DNA from: Nemophila menziesii
Taxonomy: Eukaryota; Streptophyta; Magnoliopsida; Boraginales; Hydrophyllaceae
DNA length: 64,000 nt
NCBI GenBank assembly: GCA_029959085.1
Contig: JARWIR010000062.1
Coordinates: forward strand, 1,302,001-1,366,000
Direction: 5' to 3'
This document shows positions 48,301 to 57,959 of this stretch, in pieces. The notes under the pieces are model-generated. The model ran no database searches. It was given only the letters and a program-made list of their open reading frames with translations, and was not told the origin of the DNA. Each line of letters begins with the position of its first letter. Position 1 is the stretch's first letter. The translations under genes and the position numbers were made by a program.

Positions 48301-51300
48301 TTAGGCATAGTAATGGTATTTCCCTCTAGTTAGTCTCATTATATAGAAAAAATGTTATAAAAATTTGACTCTTTGATGTGATTCCTGTTAAAACTCCTTA
48401 TGATTCTAGTATTCATCTATGTAAAAGCTATGGGATGGTTGATGTCTCCATATTTGTGATATATTAATCTACACTTGAGACATTATTTTAGTGATATCTA
48501 GTTATTAATTTCGGTATTTCCCCCCATTTATTCAGACTTTACACTTTCTTGTCTAGTTTTAGGTGTTTTGCTATTTTGTGAGCTTTTACGCGTAATTTGT
48601 GTGTTATTTGTGTAGCACTTTGGTATATGGAAGCTATTACACCTAAGAAAACTGATTTGAAGTGGAAAAGTAAAGGAAATCCCTTAGTCAAAGTAAAAAA
48701 GGATAGGTTTGGATATATTCGGAAAGTAAAGAAGCTGCTAAAACTACACATACATCCACTAATTAATTTGCTGCAGAAACTCGGTTAGGAATTAGAAGGA
48801 GATTTTATATGAGAAGATATATCTTTCAAACTCGGTCCTTTCCATATAAAGAACATTAAATTCCAATAAGTAACGAAGGAGATATGAACAAATCAATATA
48901 TGCAAAGGTTTATCCTGTCCTACAAGTTAGGAATACGAATTTTAGTAAGACCAAGACTCCTTAACTTGGGGATTACTCAATATTTCAGTCAAGGGACTAT
49001 ATATATATCCATTCCTACCTTAGATAAATCATCCTTGGAAAATCCTTGAGAATCCTTTCACAAATTCTTGGATCCTTGGTCAGTCACTAATCATCTAAAG
49101 ACCAAGAGGAAACCTAGATCAAGAGAGAAGAAGAGTAGAAGAAGTTTGGAAGCTGTTCATGCCATTCCAACCCTTCCCGTTTGTAATTCCATATTCTTAT
49201 TTCTTTCTTATGAACTAATTTACTTAGCTTGAGATTAGCATATGGGTGTAAACCCTAAACTTTTTTTATATGTAATTTAATTTGTGATGTCCTTTTACAT
49301 TTAATTGAATTTAGTGGTGATATCTCTGTATTATGTGCTTTGAATTAATGTATGTATTTCTTGCGTATAGAATTACCATAGTAATTGAGTTAAAATCCGG
49401 AAGGGGGATTCAATTATAGAAACACCACATAGTCGTCTAGTGTGCGGTAGTGATCCGGAAGGGCTTGCCTAACTGGATAGTCATTAAGGTTTATTTTAAC
49501 CACCATGTTTTGAGCCTCCTAAGTCCACCCGGTAGGGGGTTAGGAAGAATTTAGAATCTCAGCTATTGTATATCACACTATTTTCCCTTAGGTAATAAAC
49601 ATTAAACAAGGCTAGTGGGGATTACTTGCTAGTTCTCAAGCTAAACTATCATAAGCTTCTATCTATCCTATTTTACTTTCTTGTCTTTAATTAAAATCTG
49701 TTTAGAGTCATAAAATACATATTAATATTTTAGTGTCTTTGCGTATTATTTAACCAACTATTTCTAGTCCACCTAGTAATTACACTATTTATAAACTAAC
49801 TTTCGCAGTCCTTAAGATTGATATTGGTTTTACTTTCTTATTACTTGCAAACGATCCATTCACTTGCAGAGAGTTTATCGTGGTAGAATAAGGTATTAGT
49901 TCTCTTATTTATACCTATTATTTTATCACACATTTTCCCCCACCAATGGTGTATCCCATAATGAATATGCTAAAATTATGGAAAGTGTGATGTTCTTTAT
50001 GAACTATACTTGTCTGGACATTGCCTACACTGTAAGTAGACCCAATTGATATACTCACAGTCCGAGTAGTGACCACTAGGTTTTCTCTTTGTCATTTATT
50101 AATGTACTTGATAGGCACCTTAACAAGTTTCTTGCAGTTTTGAAGGATTTTTTGATGAAAACTAAATCTCAGATAACTATGAAGTAAGATCCATCAGTGG
50201 CTATGGGTTCTCCTCTGGAAGAGGTGCTATATCATGGAAGTCTTGTAAATAAAATTGTATAGAATATTCGACCATGTAGTCCGAGTTCATAGAACTAGAG
50301 TTGGATGGAAAATAAGCCGAGTGGATGTGTCACCATAGGAAGGAAGTGAAACACCGATATGTATCCACGATGATTCGCAAGAAGCAACTGCCGTCACTCA
50401 TAATGGCGTCCACAATGCAAAAATGAGACATAGTTGCATCAAACATGGTTCAGTAAAAAGTTACTATAGAATGGTGTGATAACCTTGGAATGTATAACTA
50501 GAGATATATTTGGATGATTTGTTTACTAAAGTCTTAACCATGAGAGTAGTCCTTCAAACTTTTATATTGATGGGCTAAATCCCATTGATGGGGAACATAT
50601 GGCATATGAGTCCGTATGATGCACTATCTTCCCAATTTTATGGCATAAACTGCACAAACATGAGCTTATACACTCTTATGTAATTCATAGCCTTTAGTGG
50701 TGGTCCTATTAAGAATGAATTGATGAACTCATCAGTGAATTTGAGATACATATAACTCTGTAAATCTCTAATTGATGAATGCATAAACTCTTAATGAATT
50801 CATTACCATTAGTGGTGGTCCTATTGAGAAGGAATTGATGAACTGACCAATGAGGTTGAGATACATTACCCCTATCATGATCTTAAGGTCCTATAGAGGT
50901 AGTCTACATGGAAAGACATTCTTGAAGATCTTAAAGAGGAGTTTATAATTCACAATGAATTTATAGCCTGTAGTGGTGGTCCTATTAAGAAAGACTTAAT
51001 GGATGTACTAAATACACGATGAGGTTGAGCTCCAATTCTCTTAATGATCTCGAGACTCTAGGGGGGTAGTCTACTTTGGTTAAACATTATTGAAGATCAC
51101 CTATGTGTAATAAATGGATATGATCAAGGAATCTAAAATTACCAGTGGGGTATAGTATGTACGTGAGGGTCTCAACCGAAAAACATCAAGTTCAAGAGCA
51201 CGTGCACTTGACAGGATTTGGTGATTACCTCACTTCACTGTGTGTCAATTCAAATTGAAAGATATTGTCACTTAAGTATAATATATTCACCCAACGCTGC

Positions 51301-54300
51301 TATACACATAATTTTATTAATATTTTCTCCCACATCCTGAGTGGATAATTGTTGGAAATCAATAATAATCTTAAAAGTTATATTAATTGAAATTCATGCT
51401 CTTGGAGAAGAAGAAGACAAAGATTATTTTTCTTGTTTTGTCCCACATAGAAAGTGGAGGAGAAAAAATATTAGTTTAAATTATTTTTATGTTTATATCT
51501 TTCAATAGACTCGAGATTCTAGAAATGAAAAGTAAGGGAAACACCCCATACGTGCGCACCACCACCACTATTGCCCGCCTGACCCGCCCTGACGACGACA
51601 AAGGTGAAAACGAGACGTGTCGTGGTCGTGGGGAGTTGAAGAATCTTGGAGACTTAAAAAATAAAAATAAATAAATTTTGAGAGCGGTTATATATCGAGT
51701 TGGGATTGAGTTTACCCTTACTTGTTCGTAGAGTTGTTAGTCGTTTTCATGGCTCTCAATCCCAACAGTCGGAAACTCCCGCTTGTTAGGATCGTCATAA
51801 ATGCTCCCATCATCAATTGTTTGAAACTCCCACATTTATGGTTCAATTGTTACATGCGTTACAAGCCTTGTCCAAATATGTTTTTCTCTTACTAAAGAGA
51901 AGCGTCAAGGTTCATGTCAGGAATCAAAGGAGATGGAAAATGTTTTTAGGCTTTATGATTAAATTTTTTGGCTTTATGGATGTAGTTAATGTGAATATTT
52001 TTTAAACGTCTTAAGCCACTATATAAGAGGCTGATGTCATTTGCAAAGAGCACACCACCAAAATTACAAATACAAAAAAAGCTCCCAACTCTCATTTTTA
52101 TTAAAAGCTCTGAGACATAGAGTAGAGTAGTGATAGTATTTGTTGAAAAATATAGGCCATACTCGGAAAATCCTTTTTAACAACGTAATCGTATATGTAT
52201 TACTTAAAATTCTGGTATTTCGTTATAAGTTTGTAATTTATATTCATTTACGTGTAATTTTATTGTAAGATTACTTCTATATTAAATTTTATTTTTGTTT
52301 AAGTATCATTTTTTCTGATTGGTGTCTATTCTTTTACCAACAACACTCACATGTACTAAATGTGAAAGTGTGTATATATAGGAATTTGAATATGGCTATA
52401 TATAAATAAATAACATAGGTGTGTGTATATTTAGGTTATAAATGCGTGTGTAAATATAAAAAAAGAAGCTCAAAAGTTATGTGTTTTATTTAAATATAAT
52501 GTTTAGAGGGTAAAAATGTAGAATGTTAGGTCAAAAAGTAAAAATTTACTTAAAAGCCAATACTACCTAGGGGTGGAAATCGGAAGGAACGAATCGGAAA
52601 AAGGGTATTTCAGAAAAATTCCAATTTTTTCCGAAATAGATTTTTTCTGTTCCAATTCCTATCCAATTTTTCGAAACTGTGAAAAACAATTCTTTATTCG
52701 GAATTTCGGAATTTACCGGAAATTCGGAAATTTCGGCACGGAAATTTCCGAACTTTTGGTTCGGAAAATTCGGAACTTTGGGGGTGGAATTTCGGAACAT
52801 TTGGTTCGAAAATTGCGGAACTAAGGGTTATAAGTCGGGACAGTACTTTAAAACTCACACGATGAGTAACGGTAGTAAAAAACTAAACTTATAAAACTTA
52901 CGAGTAACAATAGTTAAAAACCAAACTTCAAATTTACATGAAATAACAAAATAACATTAGTTAAAGAAATAATGTTATGAGATCGATAGTTGGCCTAGTG
53001 GTTAGGCTACTCCGCAGAGACCAAGAGGTCATGGGATCGAATCTCATTGGAGTCAAAATTACTCCGAATCCAAAGCGGGCGGCTCTCTCATGTATTAAAA
53101 AAAAACAAGGACCAAAGAAACAGGCCATCGATTTTCATGTTTCAAATACTCCATGCAAAAGTATTTTGAAATATAATTTATAATTCGGTACTATATTTCA
53201 GGAAAATAAAATCGGATCGGAAAACCCGGAAATTTCAGAAATTTATATGTAGTTCCGATTCCGATCCGATTTTTTCGGAAAAATTGGAAATCGGAATTTC
53301 GGAACCTTAAAAATCTATTCCGAAATCGGAATTTTCGGATCGGAAAAGTCGGAAACCGGAAATTTTTTATCCGATTTCCACCCCTACTACTACCTAACAT
53401 ACCACTCATTACATGGTGTGATTTGGTTGGAAATAAATCGCTACTTAAATCGAGTACATAAATAAATTAACGATTTATTTCCAACCAAATTACACTACAT
53501 CATGGATAGTATGTTGGGTGGTATAAATTTAGTTGGTATATATCATTACTTAAAGAAAGAATTTAGGATCGAACTTCGAGGAGGGAGAAGGGAAGGGTGG
53601 TGTTAAACAAATTAATGGGGTTCGAGGTATGGATCCGAAATTAGAAATACTTTAAGGGAGGTATAAGTAAATAGCTCATGCTATTATGATAATTTTAAGG
53701 GAATTACTATTATACATTGAAGAGAATGAGAAGATTACCAAAAAAAGAGGAATATCAAAGAAAGCTCAAAGACTTGCCTGTAGAAGATCTCCAATGTTGA
53801 TAACAAAAGCATCAGTCCTCGGGGGAACATCAACCCATTGGTTTTCATGAAGAACTTGGAGTCCTCCTAAATCGTCACGCATAAGATTAAGAATCGTGAA
53901 GAAGTCACTCTCTGCGTGTCTGGTGGTACCACTAGTGAGCTCTGGTTGTGGACATTCCGGATAGTAATGGCACAAAAGAGCAAGGCCCTCCGCACATTCC
54001 ATTTTTAGTAGATGGTTTGAGTCAAGTCCAAGACCCTCAGAGAATAATTCAAACAAGTTGCAACCTAATTTCATTATATGCTCCGAGTACTCGATTATTA
54101 TATCCCTGCATTAACAAGTATATATTAAGCTTAAGGAAACACAAATATATTACAAACAAATGAACAAGAAGACAATTCAAACCGTAAAATATATATATAA
54201 CACCTGCATTGTTCAGGCAGTTCTTCTGGTAGTGGAGGATTAGGTGACATAGAGCAATAAAATGTATCTCTCCAATCAGCTGCTGGGCCACTAAAAAGAT

Positions 54301-54826
54301 CAAAATTAGAATTATAGATGAACCTTTTCCTGTAATCTCGTGTGTACCATTGTTTTTTGACCTCAGTATCTTGCTCATTAAATCTACGGACTCCTGAAAT
54401 CATTTCATCATAAACATTTACTGGAATTCCGTGATTGACCAAATGGAAAAATCCCCAAGATGCAGCTGCATCCTTAATCTCTTCGACAACATGTTTACGC
54501 TTGATCGGATCCGTAGCTATCGCATTGAGATCTATAATCGGGAAGGTAAATTGTTTCTTGCTGGAGATTGTAGTGGTGTCTAAGTTGTTTGAAGGGTGAA
54601 TGAATATCCGAGGCACCTCTTTCACTCCGGAATCAACTAGTCCTTTAACACCTGCTTTAGTTTCATCAAATGCTATCAATTCAATTTGTCTGTCATAGTT
54701 GATAACACGAATTTGGTTTGGCCCCACCCGAAAAGTTGGCGATACAACTAAATTGTGTAGAAGAGAGTTGTGATGTACATGTTTCATTCCTGGGTTTGAC
54801 TTTATTTGATGCATCATAGGTAGCAT
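42370..54826 (-). CDS. 2-oxoglutarate/Fe(II) dioxygenase, 3 exons, 11-kb intron 2
   Basis: Exons are 54826-54204, 54105-53778 and 42621-42370, totalling 1,203 nt (400 aa from the first ATG; 387 from MKHVHH at 54787). The protein matches the ACC-oxidase-homolog group of plant 2-ODDs: YDRQIELIAFDETKAGVKGL, FPIIDLNAI, DAAASWGFFHLVNHGIPVNV, DWRDTFYCSMSPNPP, HYYPECPQPELTSGTT, GGLQVLHENQWVDVPP, then exon 3 LISNDKFKSVQHRVLASNIG, PRISISNSF, YGPIKELLSEEDPPKYRD and HFKL. The second Fe ligand (HRVL) and the 2-oxoglutarate-binding RIS are present. The first ligand pair is H-A-E where H-x-D is usual. Intron 1 is GT-AG, phase 2. Intron 2 (53777-42622) is phase 0 with a GC donor (CAG/gcaagt), and is filled with plus-strand transposons, antisense to the gene. 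No stops or frameshifts are present. The natural substrate is unknown; this group acts in specialised metabolism. Confidence 0.88.
42982..44004 (+). mobile_element. T1-like LTR with internal deletion, in intron 2
   Basis: Starts AGATGTCTCCC (T changed to A) and ends AGGAGCGACCA, 1,023 bp against about 1,570-1,800 for relatives. The sequence jumps near 43232 from U3 to the GAGAATCACGATGTGGGTTG region, losing the TATA box. A degenerate primer site (TGGTGCCGCTACCAGGGATT) follows at 44009-44029. It therefore once was a 5' LTR, now without its promoter. Confidence 0.85.
44030..45232 (+). pseudogene. Second copy of the T1-type ORF
   Basis: Homologous to 28584-31609: MYEGHYPNPNPFEY, then QQWGSNFYQPPYQ, a charged part (RDQEWKEREENKA), DQPEEVVEEEVLK, VVEESIEELKIHDKIE and MPHRESNATRRGNYPPLF at about 45057. 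It is broken by many stops and shifts. It is not interrupted at the site where the other copy carries a solo LTR, so it shows the empty site. Homology stops at about 45232 and no 3' LTR is present. Confidence 0.75.
45233..45643. other. AT-rich intron sequence, possible older element end
   Basis: The phrase CACTACCCCTTCGTCCCCTC at about 45422-45441, with GTGGTGAAGCCAC at about 42941 before the Athila-type fragment, may be the two ends of an older element into which the LTR element jumped. The ends are too degenerate to prove it. Confidence 0.3.
46760..50590 (+). pseudogene. Copia pol remnant
   Basis: A decayed protease/GAG-pre-integrase region (GECVYMGKSTIAH near 46845-46885 in one frame; NVESWHGRLG near 47140) is followed by a stop-ridden integrase (about 47230-47700). 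RT at about 47750-48430 shows FKARLVIRGFTQN-like sequence, the catalytic LYMDDMIIFGT (about 48170-48203) and YERYGENDVIL. After the solo LTR, the RT-RNase H part continues as SHNEYAKIMESVMFFMNYTC, LDIAYTVSRPN, and PSVAMGSPLEEVLYHGSLV. Many stops and shifts are present. Gag is missing: only about 170 bp separate the 5' LTR from protease-like sequence. Confidence 0.8.
48440..49945 (+). mobile_element. Solo LTR, family T3, inside the Copia element
   Basis: 1,506 bp from TGATGTCTCC to CCCCCACCA, with a perfect ATGGT duplication (48435-48439 and 49946-49950). It has the same U3-tip inverted repeat as T1 and T2, but a different body and three CCGGAAGGG/CCCGGTAGGG motifs (about 49406, 49452, 49528). 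Confidence 0.93.
50690..51130 (+). repeat. Degenerate tandem repeats before the Copia 3' LTR
   Basis: Three units share TAGTGGTGGTCCTATT at about 50695, 50810 and 50971, each followed by AAGAA..A.TTGATG and GTTGAG-type sequence. The spacing is 115 and 161 bp. They lie between RNase H and the 3' LTR. Confidence 0.75.
52568..53386. mobile_element. Non-autonomous hAT-type element
   Basis: 819 bp with perfect 16-bp terminal inverted repeats, TAGGGGTGGAAATCGG, and an 8-bp target duplication with one mismatch (ATACTACC at 52560-52567, CTACTACC at 53387-53394). Both ends are dense in short CGGAA/TTCCG motifs, typical of hAT subterminal transposase-binding repeats. There is no transposase. A SINE-like insertion sits inside. 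It lies in intron 2 of the dioxygenase gene. Confidence 0.88.
52978..53107 (+). repeat. tRNA-derived SINE inside the hAT element
   Basis: It has an A-box-like TGGCCTAGTGG (52990-53000), a B-box-like GGATCGAATCT (53034-53044) and an A-run at about 53096-53105. This is the layout of plant tRNA-derived SINEs. The cloverleaf is incomplete, so it is not a tRNA gene. Confidence 0.75.
53395..53555. repeat. MITE-like repeat related to the 0.4-kb family
   Basis: It contains an inverted pair, TTTGGTTGGAAATAAATCG and CGATTTATTTCCAACCAAAT, as in the 5' half of the repeats at 11153 and 22903 (GATTTATTTCTAATCAAATC). It ends in GGTATATATCATTACTT. Only the fold-back half is present, without the GCCCAATTTACGAGCC part. 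Confidence 0.6.
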
Positions 54827-55309
54827 CTTTTTGTAACTAATTTCAATTATTTTAAAGAAATTCTCTACCCAAGGTTTTTTCCGTAAAATGTTGGTATTCT
54901 ATTTCATTATATATCATGTAATGATCTATGATTATTCCTAATCATAATTTGACTCACCTTTGCAATCAACCACTATATATCTTTCTTTATTAGGAGTGTT
55001 ATTGTCTGCAGCAAGAGTCTTTAGAAGCTATTTTTTGCTGAATATATCTGTCATCTAATTGTTGATATATAAAAAGAATTCATATTGGCAAATTCGATCG
55101 TGCCTGTGGGGACCGAAAATCAGTATTTAGAAATAAAATAAAAATATTTTAATAATTAAATCCCGTAAGAACAATATGGAGAAAGTCTTAAGTACTACAT
55201 GGTGGGAATTTTTTAGTTAAACTAGGCTTATATTAAAAAGAATAAGGAGACTATCTCTATCGTAACAAAGTATTGACATCATTACCTAAAATCAAATAAA
55301 GTTTACTTG
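54827..55309. other. Upstream region of the dioxygenase gene
   Basis: About 480 bp between the first ATG and a LINE fragment. It should hold the promoter and 5' leader of the minus-strand gene. I see no clear TATA box to commit to. Confidence 0.4.
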
Positions 55310-56207
55310 TTGTGGTTGGTGTGAAGATAGTACTGAAGATATCGAGCATTTATTTCTTCATTGCCCATTTAGTATGCCAGTTTGGACTAGTTCGATTATG
55401 CAAATTAAAATCATTAATGGTGACACTAGAAATATCAAGGATTGGTTGTTATCAACTAGCGAAGAGTTTTCTAAGAATGGATGGGACAAGAGAGAAATTA
55501 CTGCTTACATACTTCTCACTTTATGGAACATATAGAAGGCTAAGATGAAAGGCCTATACGAAAACGTAGAATGGAATATCTATGAAATTAATGCTAATGT
55601 TAAGAAAGTTTTCAAAACTTTATTTGATAATAGACATATGGAAAGTAGTGAAGCCAAAATGAGGTCGGGTAATAATGAGGATAATTATCTGAATACTTTA
55701 CTAACGGATGATAAAGAAATAAATTGGATGTGTGATGCTTCTTTCAATAAGGATTGGGAACCTTCAGGTATTGCATCTCTTGGTATAAATAAGGAGGGCT
55801 ATGTAGCTTATAAAATTTCCAAAACAGGTATGGTTATAAGCGCTATTGAAGGTGAATGATGGGCGGTCCTACTAGCTATGAGACTTGCTGGAAGTCTCAA
55901 TATTCGGAGTTCGTCATTTTACTCCGATAACCTTGAATTGGTTCAAGGTATTTATAATGATTCAGGTATTCGATGGCAGATTTCTCCGATCATTGCCGAA
56001 ATGAAGAACTGGTCGACCGTTTTTCCTGAATGGAAGGTCTTTCATATCAAGCGTTGTTACAAAACAGCGGCAGATGCTCTGACTAAGTGTACAAGACGAT
56101 ACGTTAATCTGTCTCAATGTAAGGATTTTTCTCTTTTCAGAGCGATTAGTTTTCTTAATATAATGTGTAATTCAAACTAACTTATTTCTATTGAAATGAA
56201 AAAAAAA
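55310..56207 (+). pseudogene. 5'-truncated LINE with RNase H
   Basis: An 898-bp insertion ending in an A-run, with a duplication AAAGTTTACTTG (about 55298-55309 and 56205-56216). It encodes the end of a LINE: a zf-RVT-like start, then RNase H with NWMCDASFNKDWEPSG (Asp), VISAIEGE (Glu), SFYSDNLELVQGIYND (Asp) and YKTAADALTK (Asp). All four catalytic residues are kept, but a TGA at 55857-55859 replaces the Trp after the Glu. It lies about 480 bp upstream of the dioxygenase start. Confidence 0.88.
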
Positions 56208-56399
56208 GTTTACTTGGCAAGTTATTACGGCAATTTAAAAAGAGGATAGAGTTAGAATAAAATTTAGTTTGCCAACGATATGATATTCTTCTAATTACTT
56301 TGATGTTGACATTGGGACGAATTTAACCGTCTTTTTTCATATTTTCAAAGATTAGTCTGTATCTCCAGAAGCAGACAGAGTTAGAAGAATGAATGACTT

Positions 56400-57130
56400 T
56401 TAAACAACTTTTGCACCAGTTTCAATGGTGTGCCTAAGAAAACAAAATCAACTATAAAAATGAATAGTATTTCGAATTGCAATACCTTCTGCTTCAAAAC
56501 TGGTGGAGACTTTAATATTTTTGACAAAATCTAAAATTAAATCTCCATTCCAATCACATACAACGATGGTAGCTATGACTCTTTTTGTCTTGAACGCAGG
56601 AACACATATAGGAGTTATTTTGTGCTAGGGGAGACCAGGTGGACAGAGAGAAGACAATACTGAGATATGCTGACTCGGGAGGACGAGATTGATCTTCTTG
56701 TGATTCCCAATTCATACCAAACATCTCTCTACAAAAAACTTTTTTTGTAACATATACGAGAACATTCAAATATAAATTTATTCTACATATACCTTGTAGT
56801 CCATAAACAAGTTATAATTTGAAAAATGGTTCTCATTTACTTTTTTAGGGGAAGCTGTCTAACAAGAAACCATTCCAGCTATTAATACCCGTGCTAAAAA
56901 AGGATCACCACTACTGAACAAGGAACAAATACCAAAATTTTCTAGTCCATTCGCATTTCAGGAATAAGTGTTCCATTTTATCTTCTTTAAGTCAGATTTT
57001 CCAAAGATCATTATTAGAGAATTTCCTAATGAATTTATTTTGTTTAGTTGGAATAACATTCATAATGACCTTCCAAAAGAAAAATTTGAATTTAGGGGGA
57101 GTAGAGGAGGATCAACTGAAATTTAAGAAT
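56400..57130 (-). pseudogene. LINE zf-RVT/RNase H remnant
   Basis: Read on the minus strand, the sequence resembles the LINE at 15174-21692: FFWKVIMNVI-like sequence at about 57080-57050, then an RNase H piece (ICVPAFKTKRVIATIVV, then TSFEAEGIAIRNTIHF at about 56510-56480). It is fragmented by stops. Confidence 0.65.
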
Positions 57131-57454
57131 ATCGTAATTCGTAAAAATGGAGGCTCTAAGATTATTTGGTGGCATAATAAAGGTATCAACAACATAAAAG
57201 TATGGGTAAATTAAATATGGGATCTTGGATACCATCTTAGTGCCACAAAAGTAACATTATATTCCTCTCTCCTCTAAAGAGGTTTCTAAGATGCCTATTG
57301 TCATGAATACCCTTTATAGTGTATATAAAACAAAAAATAGATTCTCCTCTCTCCTCCATTACCATTTTTCTCTCTCCCCCATTACCGTTTTCTCTCTCCT
57401 CCTTCATTAAGTATCAATAATTTCCAGCCCGACCATCACCTATAACTGTCGGAA
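57131..57454. other. No gene recognised; CT-rich stretch
   Basis: Contains a pyrimidine-rich run (CTCTCTCCTCCATTACC-type, about 57340-57410). No ORF or element is recognised. Confidence 0.35.
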
Positions 57455-57690
57455 AAATGACTGAGTATGGAAAAGATACTGAGTATTGAAAAAAAGATGA
57501 GTATCGGAAAAAGTTACTGATCCGCCGGAAAGTTATTGAGTCGCCGAAAAAAGTACTGAGTAACGGAAAAAGTTACTGAGTATTCGATTTTTTTTATTGA
57601 GAACTTTACTGAGTATGCTTGTATGCTCAATAACATTACTGGATATGTTCAATAACTTTTCTGAGTATGGAGAAAAATTAATTGAGTTTT
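57455..57690 (+). repeat. Short degenerate tandem array (GGAAAAAGTTACTGAGTAT)
   Basis: About nine imperfect units of 18-21 bp built on AAAAGTTACTGAGTA, decaying towards the right. The array is non-coding. Confidence 0.75.
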
Positions 57691-57959
57691 TGGAGTTATT
57701 AATAAAGGTAATAAAATAAGCAAAGAAAAAAGAAAAAATTAACTATTATTCAATTTTAAGTTAGGAAACAAAAATAAAAAATAAAGTAAATGTATTAAGC
57801 ACGTTGCTTTACTACTATACTCAATACCATATTCACGCTACGGAATTGTATTGAGCGCGTCGCTCTACTACTACTTTGCAAAAGTATTTCATTCAACAGA
57901 GTTGTTATTAAAAAATCTAGATCTGAGCAAAAAGAAGTCTACATTTACATTCAACGGCT

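Larger units (their letters stand above)
45649..52342 (+). mobile_element. Ty1/Copia element with both LTRs, in intron 2
   Basis: The 5' LTR is 45649-46586 (938 bp) and the 3' LTR 51350-52342 (993 bp). They are alignable throughout (TTGGAAAT start, TGGAGAAGGAAACATATTAG versus TGGAGGAGAAAAAATATTAG, TTTTACAAACA versus TTTTACCAACA end). A perfect 5-bp duplication, ACACT, flanks it (45644-45648 and 52343-52347) if the first base of the 5' LTR changed from T to G. The LTRs have diverged, so it is not recent. The interior lacks gag and is heavily decayed. A solo LTR (48440-49945) is nested in it. Confidence 0.9.

Noticed and set aside
52567..52824. ORFs on both strands rich in Phe, Arg and Gly
   Set aside because: They are by-products of CGGAA/TTCCG subterminal repeats of the hAT element, with no domain.
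52980..53050. Possible tRNA gene
   Set aside because: A and B boxes are present, but no acceptor or anticodon stem closes and an A-tail follows. A SINE fits better.
53766..54826. 3'-truncated dioxygenase pseudogene
   Set aside because: The missing last exon was found in phase at 42621-42370, beyond the transposon-filled intron.
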